A stretch of DNA of 64,000 bases from Actinoplanes teichomyceticus ATCC 31121 (GCF_003711105.1 NZ_CP023865.1:6168501-6232500), one strand, 5' to 3'; numbered from the stretch's first letter, positions 32,834 to 41,929 are shown. The notes: generated by a model not told the origin, from the sequence alone. Program-made: numbers and translations.

Positions 32834-33595
32834 TCAGCGTGCTCGCGGTCGTGCCGGTTCGTACCGGCGCACCAGCACACTGCCCGTCCCGCCCACCGCG
32901 TGGACCGCGTACCGGTCGGCGGCCCGGTGCCAGCCGGCCTCCCGCAGGACCGCGCCCGCCGGCGTGCCGTTGTTCGCCACCCACGGGGTGACCACCGAAC
33001 CGGCCCCCTCCTCCAGCACGATGCGGAACGGCGCACGGGTGCCGGCGATCAGCACCAGGCTGCCCAGCCCGCCGGTGAAGGTGACCGGGACCGTGCCGTC
33101 CGGGTCGGGCAGCCAGATCTCGGCCAGGCCGGTCGGACCGACCGCGAGCCGGGTCACCCGGCCGCCGCGCAGATCCAGCTGCTGCTCCCCGGCCCCCGCG
33201 GGCAGCCGGATGTCCCAGCGCACGTCCCGGTTCAGCACGATGCGGACCTCGTCCGGGCCGTCACTGCCGGTGGCGCGCAACCGGATCCACACCCGGCCGC
33301 CACGCCGGGTGACCACCGGCGCGATCCCGGCGTCCGGGGCAGCGCTCACCCGGTAGAGCAGGCCGGGCAGGGCGGCGGTGACGATCCGTACCCGGCTGGC
33401 CGCGTCGCTCACCGTGAGCCATCCGGCGGTCCGGCCCAGCAGCGGGCCGGTCGCCACCGGCTCCGCCGGTGGAGGCGCCGCAGGCCGGTGCGGCCGCGGC
33501 CTGCCGAGAAACCCCACAAGAAACGCCGTCACCAGCGCGAACACGCCGACGACGGCGGCGGTTGAGTGGATTCGACGCAAGCTTGGGGGCACCAT
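32834..33595 (-). CDS. Membrane-anchored protein of unknown function
   Basis: 253 residues. An N-terminal helix (AAVVGVFALVTAFLVGFLG) after a basic start anchors it, with a proline-rich linker PHRPAAPPPAEP. The large extracytoplasmic part (about 55-250) is beta-rich, with ATGSDGPDEVRIVLNRDVRWDIRLPAG; the middle reads like repeated beta strands of an adhesin-like or DUF4097-type sheet (LDLRGGRVTRLAVGPTG). No enzyme motif. The divergent promoter at 33583 overlaps its first codons. Confidence 0.7.
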   Translation of the reverse strand: MVPPSLRRIHSTAAVVGVFALVTAFLVGFLGRPRPHRPAAPPPAEPVATGPLLGRTAGWLTVSDAASRVRIVTAALPGLLYRVSAAPDAGIAPVVTRRGGRVWIRLRATGSDGPDEVRIVLNRDVRWDIRLPAGAGEQQLDLRGGRVTRLAVGPTGLAEIWLPDPDGTVPVTFTGGLGSLVLIAGTRAPFRIVLEEGAGSVVTPWVANNGTPAGAVLREAGWHRAADRYAVHAVGGTGSVLVRRYEPARPRAR

Positions 33596-33610
33596 CGGAC
33601 AACGTAGAAT
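33583..33610 (+). promoter_or_regulatory. Promoter TTGGGG-16-TAGAAT
   Basis: TTGGGG (33583-33588) and TAGAAT (33605-33610), separated by 16 bases: one of the closest matches to a housekeeping actinobacterial promoter in the window. It points to the small membrane gene at 33660 and lies inside the first codons of the minus-strand gene. Confidence 0.6.
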
Positions 33611-33659
33611 CGGCCGAACGGGTGACGGCGATCCGGACGTATCGCGCCAGACTTTCCGG

Positions 33660-33869
33660 GTGCGATCTGCCGGATTCCTGTCTGAACGTCAGCGCCGTCT
33701 CGCGTGGCTGGGTTTCTTCCTGGCCGCCTTCCAGGCCCCGCTGGCCGCGAAGCTCATCGATGACGCCTCCTGGCTCTTCGCCGTCGTCGTCGCTCTCGTC
33801 GTCGCGACGGTCATCCTCGCCGACGACGCGCAGCGTCGCCGTCCCGAGCCGGTCAACTACAGCGAGTAG
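33660..33869 (+). CDS. Small membrane protein (69 residues)
   Basis: GTG 33660; the frame is open further upstream, but the residues there are out of place and the likely transcript starts near 33616. Sequence: RSAGFLSERQRRLAWLGFFL, then two close hydrophobic segments with a short turn (LIDDASW), and a polar end DDAQRRRPEPVNYSE. Topology of two helices with both ends inside. No family known. It is followed by a 14-bp perfect hairpin shared with the convergent gene. Confidence 0.6.
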   Translation: MRSAGFLSERQRRLAWLGFFLAAFQAPLAAKLIDDASWLFAVVVALVVATVILADDAQRRRPEPVNYSE

Positions 33870-33902
33870 CCTGACACGCGCTCCCGTGCCGGGGCGCGCC
33901 CG

Positions 33903-33934
33903 ATCATGCCGCGGCGACTGCGCCGCGGCATGAT
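33903..33934. terminator. Perfect 14-bp bidirectional terminator hairpin
   Basis: ATCATGCCGCGGCG, loop ACTG, CGCCGCGGCATGAT. It lies between the convergent genes ending at 33869 and 33994. Confidence 0.75.
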
Positions 33935-33993
33935 GCCGCGTTACCACCGGTGTCGTCGCGGTCCGGCCGGCGGTGTCACGACGCGCGAGCCGG

Positions 33994-34437
33994 TCAGCCG
34001 GGCAGCGCCTCGTGGCCCGGACGGCCGTGGGTGCGCCGCCGCTCCTTGAGTTCGGCCTCGTAGAGATGGCGACGGCCGCCGGCGAGCTCGTTCCGGGCGT
34101 CCCGCTCCAACTCCCGGAACTCGCTGTAGTACCCGTCGTCGAACTCCTCGACGAGTTGGAACGTCCAGCGTCCCGGCACGACGTTGCGCCCGATCAGCTC
34201 CTTCTCGATCCGCTCGGCGATCGCGGTGCGCCCGCCCTGCATGAACAGCGAGACAGCCTCGTCGAGCTGGAAGTCCGCGGTTCCGATGAGCTGATGCAGC
34301 GAGTACAGGTGGCCGCGTACCCGCTCCACTGTCTCCAGCGCCTCGCTCAGTTTCCCCAGTGCCTGCACCGTGACGTCATCCAGCCCCTCCGGCCGCTGGT
34401 GCGCCCGGTCCGGCCCGTTGCCCGCCTCGCCCGCCAT
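33994..34437 (-). CDS. Conserved actinobacterial protein of unknown function
   Basis: 147 residues from ATG 34437 (GAGAGGGG upstream). Mostly helical: VTVQALGKLSEALETVERVRGHLYSLHQLIG, then a conserved GRWTFQLVEEFDDGYYSEFR and a basic end KERRRTHGRPGHEALPG. No membrane segment or signal. Residues upstream of 34437 stay open but do not look like protein. Similar proteins occur in Streptomyces-type genomes as I recall; function unknown. The 34438-34743 gap to the next gene holds no gene; it should contain promoters for both sides. Confidence 0.72.
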   Translation of the reverse strand: MAGEAGNGPDRAHQRPEGLDDVTVQALGKLSEALETVERVRGHLYSLHQLIGTADFQLDEAVSLFMQGGRTAIAERIEKELIGRNVVPGRWTFQLVEEFDDGYYSEFRELERDARNELAGGRRHLYEAELKERRRTHGRPGHEALPG

Positions 34438-34743
34438 CGCGCCCCTCTCCTCGAAACCCCGTTTCCCGGCGATACGCACCGGCGCCTGAGCGGCCTCCGG
34501 CCTACGCCGCATTCCCCACCGGGAGTCCGGTAACCCCCGATCCACCCAATTTCCCCGTACGCCCTGACGTCCCGGACCGGCGACACGCGATGCCGTGGTG
34601 ACCGTTTCGTCCGCTTCCCGCAGCCCCGGCGCCGACCGGCTCTGCCCCGCCGCGGCTGCCGTGCCGAGCCGATCTCGGCTTCAACCGACCTGCACCGTTA
34701 GGGAGAACCGTTGGCTACCCCGCGGTCCCTAACTTTTCTTCTC

Positions 34744-35100
34744 ATGAATGGTCTGTTCAGCAACGCCGCCGCCCGCGCCGCTCTCCGCTCCGCGCACGCT
34801 TCGCTCGCCGACCTCACCGCCGCCGTCGGTGTCAGCGGCCTCGCCGCCGCCGAGTCCTCGCCCGGCCTGATGGCGGTCATCGACCAGCACGCCGCCGGCA
34901 TCCGGGACAGCCTCAACGCCGACACCCGTCCGCTGACCCCGATCCTGCTCGCCGCCTACGCCGAGGGTGTCCGCGACGCCGCCTTCCAGCACGGCTGGGT
35001 CGCTCCCGAGGGCCGGATCGACTGGTCGGAGAACGACTGGGTGCTGCGCCGCCTGCTCGCGGTGTGCATGCTCGCCCGCACCCTGCCCGCCGCTCGCTGA
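34744..35100 (+). CDS. Small helical protein of unknown function
   Basis: 118 residues from ATG 34744. TAACTT ends 8 bases upstream, favouring this start; a TTG at 34711 with GGGAG before it would add 11 residues. The protein is alanine-rich and helical (NAAARAALRSAHASLADLTA), with ILLAAYAEGVRDAAFQHGWV and WSENDWVLRRLLAVCMLA. No known motif. Isolated gene between two minus-strand genes; the following 234 bases hold no gene I can support. Confidence 0.6.
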   Translation: MNGLFSNAAARAALRSAHASLADLTAAVGVSGLAAAESSPGLMAVIDQHAAGIRDSLNADTRPLTPILLAAYAEGVRDAAFQHGWVAPEGRIDWSENDWVLRRLLAVCMLARTLPAAR

Positions 35101-35334
35101 CTCCGGCATGGGCGGGTTCGGCCCGGTCACCCGGCCTCCGGCCGGCTGATCGACAGCCCAGCCCATGCCCACGGGGCCGGCGCCGCTCACCCGGTGCCGG
35201 CCCCGCACTGTTCCCGCTCCCCGCAGCCACCCGGTCCCGGGAGCCGGCTGGCTCCACGCGGGCCGGCTGCTCGCGCCACACGCGTCGGCCTCGGGCCGGA
35301 CCGGCGACCGCGCTCCGGCCACCACACCAGGGTC

Positions 35335-37095
35335 TCAGGACCGCGGCGGCTCGGTGGGATCGTCGCCGGCCGGATCGGCCGGGATGGCGCCGGTCTGCTC
35401 CGGAGGGGACAGCGGAACCACCTGGGTCCGCTCGCCGTCGTCGGCGTCGTCGATCACCCGCGCCCGGCCGGGTGATCCGGGCACGGTTGTCCCGTCGCCA
35501 TCCGGCCTGCCGGTGACGCCCGGGACCGGCTCCCCCGCACGCCGCCCGGGCGCAGCCGGTGCGCCGGCCGCCGCACGCCCATCCGGCTCCACGACCACGG
35601 TGTTCGCGTCCCCGCTCGCCGACGCGGCGCCGGTGGCGCCGGCCGCGTCCGCGGCGCCGCTTCCCGCCTCGGCACGACCCGCGGCCTCGGTGACCACCGT
35701 CGTCTCGCTGTCATCGGCCGGCGTCGGCACCGGAATCGTCCGGTCGTCGTCGGCGCCGGGCTGTCCGCGATCAGGGACCGGGTGGCCGGAACCCGCCGGA
35801 CGTGCCCCCGGGGTGATCACCGTGGGGTCCGCCGGGACCGGTCGCGGACCCGGATCGGTCGGTTCGTCGTCCCGGCCGAAGCCCGGGATGAATTGCAGGT
35901 GGTCCTCGGCCGCGGGCACCCCGAGCACCTGCGTCTCGTCGTCCGGCGACACCGGCCGGCCGGCACGCCGCCGGTCCTTCCCGCCCCGGCGGTCCGATTC
36001 GGCGCGACGCTCCGCGGCCTCGCGGGCCTCCCGCTCGCGCCGCTCGATCTCGGCGCGGCGCGCCTCGGCGGCTCGGCGCTCCTCCTCGGCCCGCCGCTGC
36101 TCCTCCGCCCGCCGCTGCTGCTCGGCACGGCGCTGCTCCTGCGCCCTGCGCTCCTCCTCCGCGCGACGGGCCTCCTCGGCCAGCTGGGCCTCCTCCGCGC
36201 GACGGGCCTCCTCCGCGCGACGGGCCTCCTCCGCGCGACGGGCCTCCTCCGCCAGCCGGGCCTCCTCCGCGCGACGGGCCTCCTCCGCGCGACGGGCCTC
36301 CTCCGCGCGACGCGCCTCCTCCGCCAGCCGGGCCTCCTCGGCGCGACGCGCCTCCTCCGCCAGCCGGGCCTCCTCGGCGCGGGCCGCGGCCTGCCGGGCG
36401 CGTTCCTCCGCACACGCCCGGGCCTGTTCCCGGAGCACCCCCGACTCCACCGCCGCGCGGTCCAGCCACCCCTCCCAGCGCTGCTGCATCGGCCGGATCA
36501 GCCCGCCCCCGACACCGACGACGATCACGCCGGCCACGGTGGCCAGGACGGTGATCAGCAACGGACGGGTCACCGTGGTGGCGATGCCGACCTGGTCCAG
36601 GCCGGCGATCACCCCGAGCGTGACGATCACCGTGGCGACGGCTCTGGCGAGCACCCGCGCATAGCCCAGATCGCCGAGCGCGTTGCGGATCAGGTCGTGT
36701 GCGGCACCGGCCACGGCCGCCGCCACCACCACGATCACGATCGCCACGAACGCCTGGGGCAGCCACGCGATCAACGAGGCGAGCAAAGTGCTCACCTGGT
36801 TCGGCCCCCACAGTCCGAAGGCGATCTGCAGGGCGATGAGCACGACCGTCCAGTAGGCGAGGCGGGCGCAGAGCGCGACCGGATCGGCGTCGCCCAGCAG
36901 GCGGCCGGCCCGCCCGCGCGCGACGGCACGATCGAGACCGGCGCGGCGCAGGGCCCGCGAGGTCACCGTACGAGCGAGGCGGGCCAGCAGCCAGCCGGCC
37001 AGCAGCACGACGACGAACGCCAGCGCGACGGGAAGATGCAGCACCACCGACCGCCACATGTCGCTCAGTCCACGGCTCAACCCGTCGCCGGTCAT
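35335..37095 (-). CDS. MscS-like TM-helix protein with charged hexapeptide repeat and acidic tail
   Basis: 586 residues from ATG 37095 (GGGAG upstream). Four to five helices (about 10-235) include the TM_helix repeats found next to MscS channels (WLPQAFVAIVIVVVAAAVAG). The MscS pore and beta domains are absent. Residues about 250-370 form a long run of RRAEEA/RLAEEA hexapeptides (about 20 copies), expected to be a single charged helix. The C-terminal 210 residues are acidic and proline-rich, with repeated D/E-x-T-x-V/I/L motifs (DDETQVLG, DPTVITPG, DDDRTIPV, DGERTQVV). Likely a membrane-anchored scaffold on the cytoplasmic face; function unknown. Confidence 0.8.
   Translation of the reverse strand: MTGDGLSRGLSDMWRSVVLHLPVALAFVVVLLAGWLLARLARTVTSRALRRAGLDRAVARGRAGRLLGDADPVALCARLAYWTVVLIALQIAFGLWGPNQVSTLLASLIAWLPQAFVAIVIVVVAAAVAGAAHDLIRNALGDLGYARVLARAVATVIVTLGVIAGLDQVGIATTVTRPLLITVLATVAGVIVVGVGGGLIRPMQQRWEGWLDRAAVESGVLREQARACAEERARQAAARAEEARLAEEARRAEEARLAEEARRAEEARRAEEARRAEEARLAEEARRAEEARRAEEARRAEEAQLAEEARRAEEERRAQEQRRAEQQRRAEEQRRAEEERRAAEARRAEIERREREAREAAERRAESDRRGGKDRRRAGRPVSPDDETQVLGVPAAEDHLQFIPGFGRDDEPTDPGPRPVPADPTVITPGARPAGSGHPVPDRGQPGADDDRTIPVPTPADDSETTVVTEAAGRAEAGSGAADAAGATGAASASGDANTVVVEPDGRAAAGAPAAPGRRAGEPVPGVTGRPDGDGTTVPGSPGRARVIDDADDGERTQVVPLSPPEQTGAIPADPAGDDPTEPPRS
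36110..36395 (-). repeat. 18-bp repeats encoding the RRAEEA hexapeptide
   Basis: Plus-strand unit GCGACGGGCCTCCTCCGC, in about 16 clear copies with R/L (CGC versus CAG) variants. It lies inside the TM-helix protein gene. Copies near the middle are almost identical, so the array expands and contracts by slippage without breaking the frame. Confidence 0.85.
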
Positions 37096-37300
37096 CCGCT
37101 CTCCCTCGCTCGGCACGGCCGCCGTCCCGGGGCCTCCTGTCGAAACCTTAGGACTCGGAGACACCACCCGCCTCCGACAAAAAATTGCCACGTCAAAGCG
37201 GGTGAATCCGGCAGACCGCGCGACAGCGGCCGGTCAGCCGGGCGGGCTCGGCGCGGCCGCACAGGGCGACCTGCGGACCGCGAGGGGGCGCGACGGCGGC

Positions 37301-37626
37301 TCAGGAGCGGGGCACCGCGTCGATGGCGCATCGCGTCGGCGGGCTCGACGGCACCCCGTCGAGAGTGAATCGGAAAATCACCGATTCCCCGGCGGCCACC
37401 GGCCCGCCGGAACGTGACGGTCCAGCCGGTCCGGTCCCCGGCGGCCACCGGCCCGCCGGAACGTGACGGTCCAGCCGGTCCGGGTGGCCGACACCGGACC
37501 GGACACCACCGTGAGCGCCTCCCCGCCCGGCACGGTCGACGTCGCCGGCCACCCGACCGGCTGCCGGCCGGTACGGGCGAGGCGGACGCGGTCACGGTGC
37601 TGGCGGCCCCTCACTCACGGCCGTGA
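37301..37626 (-). pseudogene. Possible decayed gene fragment (CBM2-like) with 49-bp duplication
   Basis: In one minus-strand frame the DNA reads VPGGEALTVVSGPVSATRTGWTVTF. In another frame, further on, it reads GGPVAAGESVIFRFTLDG ending at TGA 37301-37303. Together they resemble the start and end of a CBM2-type carbohydrate-binding domain. A 49-bp tandem duplication (37387-37483), which shifts the frame, lies between them. No intact frame joins them. The resemblance is weak and could be chance. No other gene is seen in 37096-37764. Confidence 0.3.
37387..37484. repeat. 49-bp tandem duplication
   Basis: CCCCGGCGGCCACCGGCCCG and the following 29 bases occur at 37387-37435 and again at 37436-37484 with one change at the end. 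It lies in the gap before the SpoIIE gene. Confidence 0.9.
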
Positions 37627-37764
37627 CATCACCGAACACGCGGTTCCCGCCACCCGATCACGCACGGTGACCAGGTGCGGGGATCACTCCGGCACACCGC
37701 CAAGAATCGGACGGTCGGCCGGTGCGGCATCGTACAAACGGCCCAGTCGGGATAGGCTTTCCGC

Positions 37765-39888
37765 ATGGTCGGCTCGGGAGCGGCACGCCCGCCAGCGATG
37801 TCCCCGCTGCCCGTGCGGTCCGCGGGCACGGCGGGATGCGCCGCCCTCGTGCGCTCGTTCGACTGGTCGCGCACCGCGCTGGGGTCGCTCGACCGGTGGG
37901 ACGCCGCGGTGCGCGCCGCGGTCGATCTGCTCCTCGAGTCGCCGATGCCGATGATGCTGCTCTGCGGCGACGAGTGCCTGGTGCTCTACAACGACGCGTA
38001 CGCGGGGGTTCTGGGCGCCCTGCACCCGGCGGCCCTGGGCCGGCCGGCGGCGCAGGCCTTCGGCGACGCGTGGGACCAGCCCGGGATGGGTGACGTGATC
38101 GCCCGCGTGTTCCGCACCGGTCAGCCGGTGCTGGATCCGGAGAGCCAGGTGACGCTGCACCCGGGCGGGGCGGAGCCGGCCTTCTACACCCGGGGTCACT
38201 CGGTGGTGCGCGACTCGGACGGCGCGGTGGCCGGGGTGCTCACCGTGGCGGCCGAGACCACCCAGGTGATCCACCGGCTGCAGAGTCTCGGCGAGCTGAC
38301 CGCCCGGCTGGCCGGGGCGCTGACCATCGACGACGTCACCCGCGTCGTCCTGGCCTATGCGATGGCGTCCTTCGACCTGGATCACTGCGCGCTCGCCGTC
38401 GACGACGGCGGGACGTACCGTTTCGTCCGCCGTATCCGCGGCGAGATGCTGGACGAGGCCGACGAGCGGCTGCCGCCGGTCTGGCGGCACGCCAGCACCG
38501 ACCCGGCGGCGCCGCTGGTGGTGGCGGCGGAGACCGGCCGGGCGACGTTCGTCGCCGACGGCGAGCCGCTGCGGGCGGTCGCGCAGGACAGGCACGAGAG
38601 ACGGGTACGATCCCTGGCCGCCCTCCCACTGCGCACGGCCTCCGTCCGTGGCGCGCTGACGATGGGCTTCCGCCGCCCGCACACCTGGCTGCCGGCCGAG
38701 CGGGCGCTGCTGCGCGCCGCCGCCGAGCTGGTGGCGCAGGCGGCCGAGCGGGCCCGCCGGTTCGAGGCCCAGCACGGCACCGCCCAGCTGTTGCAACGCA
38801 GCATGTTGCCGGAGCACCTGCCCGAGCTGGACACGTTCCGGATCGCCGCGCGCTACGACGTCGGCGTCGACGGCAACGCGGCGGGCGGCGACTTCTACGA
38901 CGCGTTCCGGCTGACCGACGGGCGGCTGGCCATGGTGCTCGGCGACGTGGCCGGGCACGACGTGCGGGCGGCCGCGGTGATGGGCCAGGTGCGCGCGGCG
39001 CTGCGGGCGCTGGCCCTGACCGACCCGGCCCCACCGAGCGTGCTGGCCGGGCTGGACCGGCTGGTCGGCTCGCTGGGCGCCGAGTCCCGCAACGAAGAGA
39101 TCTTCGTGACCGTGGTGTACGGCGTGCTGGACCCGTCGGACGGCTCGATCACCCTGGCCAGCGCCGGTCATCCGCCGCCGGTGCTGCGCCGCGCCGGCCT
39201 GGGCGGCGAGCCGGCCACCGCCGAGCTGGTGAAGGTGCCACCGGGCGCCCCGCTCGGGCTGGGCGGGCGCTGGCAGACCGGCTCGCTGATCCTGGAGCCG
39301 GGCGACACCGTTCTCATGTACAGCGACGGCGTGGTGGAGCGCCGCGGCCGTACCCTGAACGCCGGTCTGGACGCCCTGGTGGCGGCCGCGGCCGGGTCGG
39401 CGAGCGGCGATCCGCGGAACATGTGCTCGCTGGCCACCGCGGCGGTGGAGGGCACCACGGACGACGACGTGGCGGTGCTCGCCGTCGAGCACGCGCTGGC
39501 CATGAGCCGGTCGGCGACCATGCACGTCGCGGCCGAGCCGACCGGCCCGAGCCGGGTCCGGCAGTGGATGACCGCGCGCCTGCGGCACTGGCAGGTGCCG
39601 GAGCCGGTGATCGGCGCGGCGATCCTGTGCACCAGTGAGCTGACCACGAACGCGCTGCTGCACGCCGGCACCCCGGCGCAGGTGCACATCGACCTGAACG
39701 CGGAGCGGCTGCTGGTCTCGGTGGCCGACACCGGCACCCGGGGCAGCGTGATCCGGGCGCGGGCGGACACGCTGGCCAGCCGGGGCCGCGGGCTCGGCCT
39801 GATCGAGGAGCTGAGCGATTCGTGGGGCACCGACCCCACGGTCCGTGGTTCGACGGTCTGGTTCGAGATGCTGCTCAACAGACAGTAA
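37765..39888 (+). CDS. PAS/GAF-SpoIIE phosphatase with C-terminal anti-sigma-type ATPase
   Basis: 707 residues. A PAS-like sensor domain (about 40-150) begins LLESPMPMMLLCGDECLVLY. A GAF domain spans about 165-320. The PPM/SpoIIE phosphatase (about 345-560) has GGDFYDAF and DVAGHD metal motifs and TDDDVAVLAVE. A RsbW-like HATPase domain follows (about 580-707) with SELTTNALLHAGTP and GRGLGLIEELSDSWG. It would dephosphorylate anti-anti-sigma factors and may itself phosphorylate them. TAGGCT ends 6 bases before ATG 37765 (leaderless type). Partner proteins are not in this window. Confidence 0.92.
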   Translation: MVGSGAARPPAMSPLPVRSAGTAGCAALVRSFDWSRTALGSLDRWDAAVRAAVDLLLESPMPMMLLCGDECLVLYNDAYAGVLGALHPAALGRPAAQAFGDAWDQPGMGDVIARVFRTGQPVLDPESQVTLHPGGAEPAFYTRGHSVVRDSDGAVAGVLTVAAETTQVIHRLQSLGELTARLAGALTIDDVTRVVLAYAMASFDLDHCALAVDDGGTYRFVRRIRGEMLDEADERLPPVWRHASTDPAAPLVVAAETGRATFVADGEPLRAVAQDRHERRVRSLAALPLRTASVRGALTMGFRRPHTWLPAERALLRAAAELVAQAAERARRFEAQHGTAQLLQRSMLPEHLPELDTFRIAARYDVGVDGNAAGGDFYDAFRLTDGRLAMVLGDVAGHDVRAAAVMGQVRAALRALALTDPAPPSVLAGLDRLVGSLGAESRNEEIFVTVVYGVLDPSDGSITLASAGHPPPVLRRAGLGGEPATAELVKVPPGAPLGLGGRWQTGSLILEPGDTVLMYSDGVVERRGRTLNAGLDALVAAAAGSASGDPRNMCSLATAAVEGTTDDDVAVLAVEHALAMSRSATMHVAAEPTGPSRVRQWMTARLRHWQVPEPVIGAAILCTSELTTNALLHAGTPAQVHIDLNAERLLVSVADTGTRGSVIRARADTLASRGRGLGLIEELSDSWGTDPTVRGSTVWFEMLLNRQ

Positions 39889-39991
39889 CCATCCGTAAGC
39901 GAAGACGATTCTCGATGCGCCCTGGAACGCGACCAATGTGAACCATCTTCCGCATTCGTGGCGATCCTCGGGCCAGGGTCACCTGAGTCAC

Positions 39992-40020
39992 TTGCCTACT
40001 TACGCTTAGTAGTTTAATAC
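39992..40020 (+). promoter_or_regulatory. Promoter TTGCCT-17-TAATAC
   Basis: TTGCCT (39992-39997), 17-bp spacer, TAATAC (40015-40020), in an AT-richer stretch upstream of the VOC gene. A second -10-like TAGAGT is at 40075-40080. Confidence 0.6.
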
Positions 40021-40117
40021 TGCTCCAAACCGGACAATGAACCGTGCGGTGGTGACGAAGCGTTATCAGTGCCGTAGAGTGCTCAATCAACTGGGGACGT
40101 CCACCTTGGAGCGGCAC

Positions 40118-40873
40118 ATGCGGATCAGAGGCTATGCACCACTGACACCCTGCTGGGTGGAGCTGGCTAGTGCGGACCCTGCGCGAGCGGCGCAGTTCTA
40201 CGGAGAGTTGTTCGGCTGGGAATCGGCCGGTGATCGTTTCAAGCTGGGCGGCCGTGCCGTGGCGGGGCTGACCCGCAGCCGGCCGGACCGTCCCGACGGA
40301 TGGCTGACCCACCTCAGCACGCCCGACCTCGAGGAGACCCTGGAGCAGGTCGCCCTGGCCGGCGGCACCTGCCTGAGCCACCCGGCCGACGCACACGGAG
40401 GGCGCCGGGCGATCGTGACCGACCCGGCCGGCGCGGTGCTGGGCCTCTGGCAGCCGACCGACTTCGCGGGCGCGCAGGCCGGCGGCGAACCGGGCACGAT
40501 GTCGTGGCCGGAGTTGATCACCGACGACCCGAACGCGGCGGCCCTGTTCTACGGTTCCGCCTTCGGCTGGCTGCTGCGCCACGACTTCGGCGTCGGCGAG
40601 TGGCTCAACCAGGCCCACGACGCCATCGCCGGGCTGGCCTCGGGATACCGCGGCGCCTGGTGGCGGGCGGCGTTCCAGGTGGAGGACACCCGGGCGGCGG
40701 CGGACCGCTGCGAGCGTCTCGGCGGCGCGCTGATCTCCGAGCCGGCCGAGGCCGGCCTGACCGAGTTCGCCGAACTGCGGGACCCGTTCGGCGCCCGCTT
40801 CACGGTGGCGGCGCCGGTGCACCACCCGGTCGAGCTGACGGTGTCGCTGGGCGCCCTGCCGGCCTTCGAGTAA
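40118..40873 (+). CDS. Two-domain VOC (glyoxalase-like) family protein
   Basis: 251 residues from ATG 40118 (TTGGAG upstream). Two vicinal-oxygen-chelate domains: the first starts PCWVELASADPARAAQFYGELFGWE, the second WPELITDDPNAAALFYGSAFGW. Each ends with a D-P-x-G segment (TDPAGAVLGLWQP, RDPFGARFTV). Such two-domain proteins are common in actinobacteria and are not classical glyoxalase I. No substrate can be given. Preceded by a clear promoter and followed by a hairpin at 41080. Confidence 0.88.
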   Translation: MRIRGYAPLTPCWVELASADPARAAQFYGELFGWESAGDRFKLGGRAVAGLTRSRPDRPDGWLTHLSTPDLEETLEQVALAGGTCLSHPADAHGGRRAIVTDPAGAVLGLWQPTDFAGAQAGGEPGTMSWPELITDDPNAAALFYGSAFGWLLRHDFGVGEWLNQAHDAIAGLASGYRGAWWRAAFQVEDTRAAADRCERLGGALISEPAEAGLTEFAELRDPFGARFTVAAPVHHPVELTVSLGALPAFE

Positions 40874-41079
40874 GGATCGAGCGCTCCCGGACCACGTGCG
40901 GCCCGATGCGCCCGATTGGGGCCGCCGGATCCGGGCCGCTCGACGCAGTCCCCTCAGAGCGGGCCGCTCGCCGCGGGCCGCCCGATCCGGGCCACCCGAC
41001 GCGGGGCAGGGCACGCGCGAGCGGAGCCGGTGGGCGGCCGGTCGGCGAACCGGCTGCGGAGCACGCGGAACACCGCGGA

Positions 41080-41105
41080 AAGGCCGGCCCCGTGGGGCCG
41101 GCCTT
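41080..41105. terminator. Hairpin upstream of the MarR gene
   Basis: AAGGCCGGCCC, loop CGTG, GGGCCGGCCTT (11-bp perfect stem), followed by CCGCAT. It is 206 bases after the VOC gene and probably ends its transcript. The rest of 40874-41160 holds no gene I can support. Confidence 0.6.
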
Positions 41106-41160
41106 CCGCATACCGGCCGCGGTGGCCGGGGCCCGCCACGCCAAACGTCCGGATGTTAAG

Positions 41161-41174
41161 TTCAGATTTTAAAG
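41161..41174. promoter_or_regulatory. MarR operator copy upstream of marR
   Basis: TTCAGATTTTAAAG, 16 bases before the MarR start. It differs by one base in the core from two perfect TTCAGATTTGAAG copies before the pirin gene. It overlaps the presumed -10 region (GAGTAT), consistent with autorepression. Confidence 0.6.
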
Positions 41175-41189
41175 AGTATCGTTCCGGGC

Positions 41190-41630
41190 ATGGCCGAACC
41201 GCTCAGCGAGACCCAGTTGCAGCACTGGCGCACGTTCATCGAGAGCTCATGGGCCCTGCACACGAGACTTGAGGACGAACTGCGGGCCGCGACCGGTCTG
41301 AGCATGAACGACTACCACGTCCTGGTCGCTCTCGCCGAGGCGCCCGGCCGCCGGATCCGGATGGGTGAGCTGGCCAGCCGGATGGTCTTCTCCCCGAGCC
41401 GGGTCACCTACCAGATCAGCTCCATGATCAAGCGTGGCCTGGTCGTCAAGGAGAGCTGCCCCGACGACGGGCGCGGCCAGGAGGCCGTGCTCACCGAGCG
41501 GGGCCTGACCGCGCTGCGCGAGGCCGCCCCGGCCCACCTGGAAACGGTCCGCAACAGCTTCATCGACCACCTCGACGAGGAGGAGCTGGCCGTCATCGGC
41601 CGCGCCTTCGCCAAGATCCGAAAAGGCTGA
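41190..41630 (+). CDS. MarR-family transcriptional regulator
   Basis: 146 residues. A winged-helix core contains GLSMNDYHVLVALAEAPGRRIRMGELASRMVFSPSRVTYQIS (about 38-80; described in two parts by its helices) and the wing LVVKESCPDDGRGQEAVLTE. Dimerisation helices lie at both ends. Such regulators bind short palindromes and are released by phenolic or oxidised ligands. The shared TTCAGATTTGAA-type sites here and before the pirin gene make pirin its likely target. No Shine-Dalgarno is evident. Confidence 0.9.
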   Translation: MAEPLSETQLQHWRTFIESSWALHTRLEDELRAATGLSMNDYHVLVALAEAPGRRIRMGELASRMVFSPSRVTYQISSMIKRGLVVKESCPDDGRGQEAVLTERGLTALREAAPAHLETVRNSFIDHLDEEELAVIGRAFAKIRKG

Positions 41631-41929
41631 GCGCCCGCCCGCCACCGTCGGCCGGGTCGTCGACACCCCACAGGCAACTCACCGACGAGCAGGGAGAGTG
41701 AGCCCGGGCCCTCGCCGGGAAGGGCGCCGGCCGGACCACGGCGGAACGGTACGCGGAGCAGGCATTGTGATGATCCGAAGCCCCCTCGGTCGGCCGGCTG
41801 AACTCGCTGATGGCGCAACGCCATATCGCGGTCCGGGCCGTGCAGCGCCTCCCGGTACCGCAGCCCTTCCCCCTCCCACGGCGAAGCGTGCCAACTGCGC
41901 CAGCACGTCCGGGCGCGGCCATCGATGTA

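Noticed and set aside
37301..37614. Complete small genes on the minus strand over the 49-bp duplication
   Set aside because: No frame is continuous through both protein-like fragments and no ribosome site is present.
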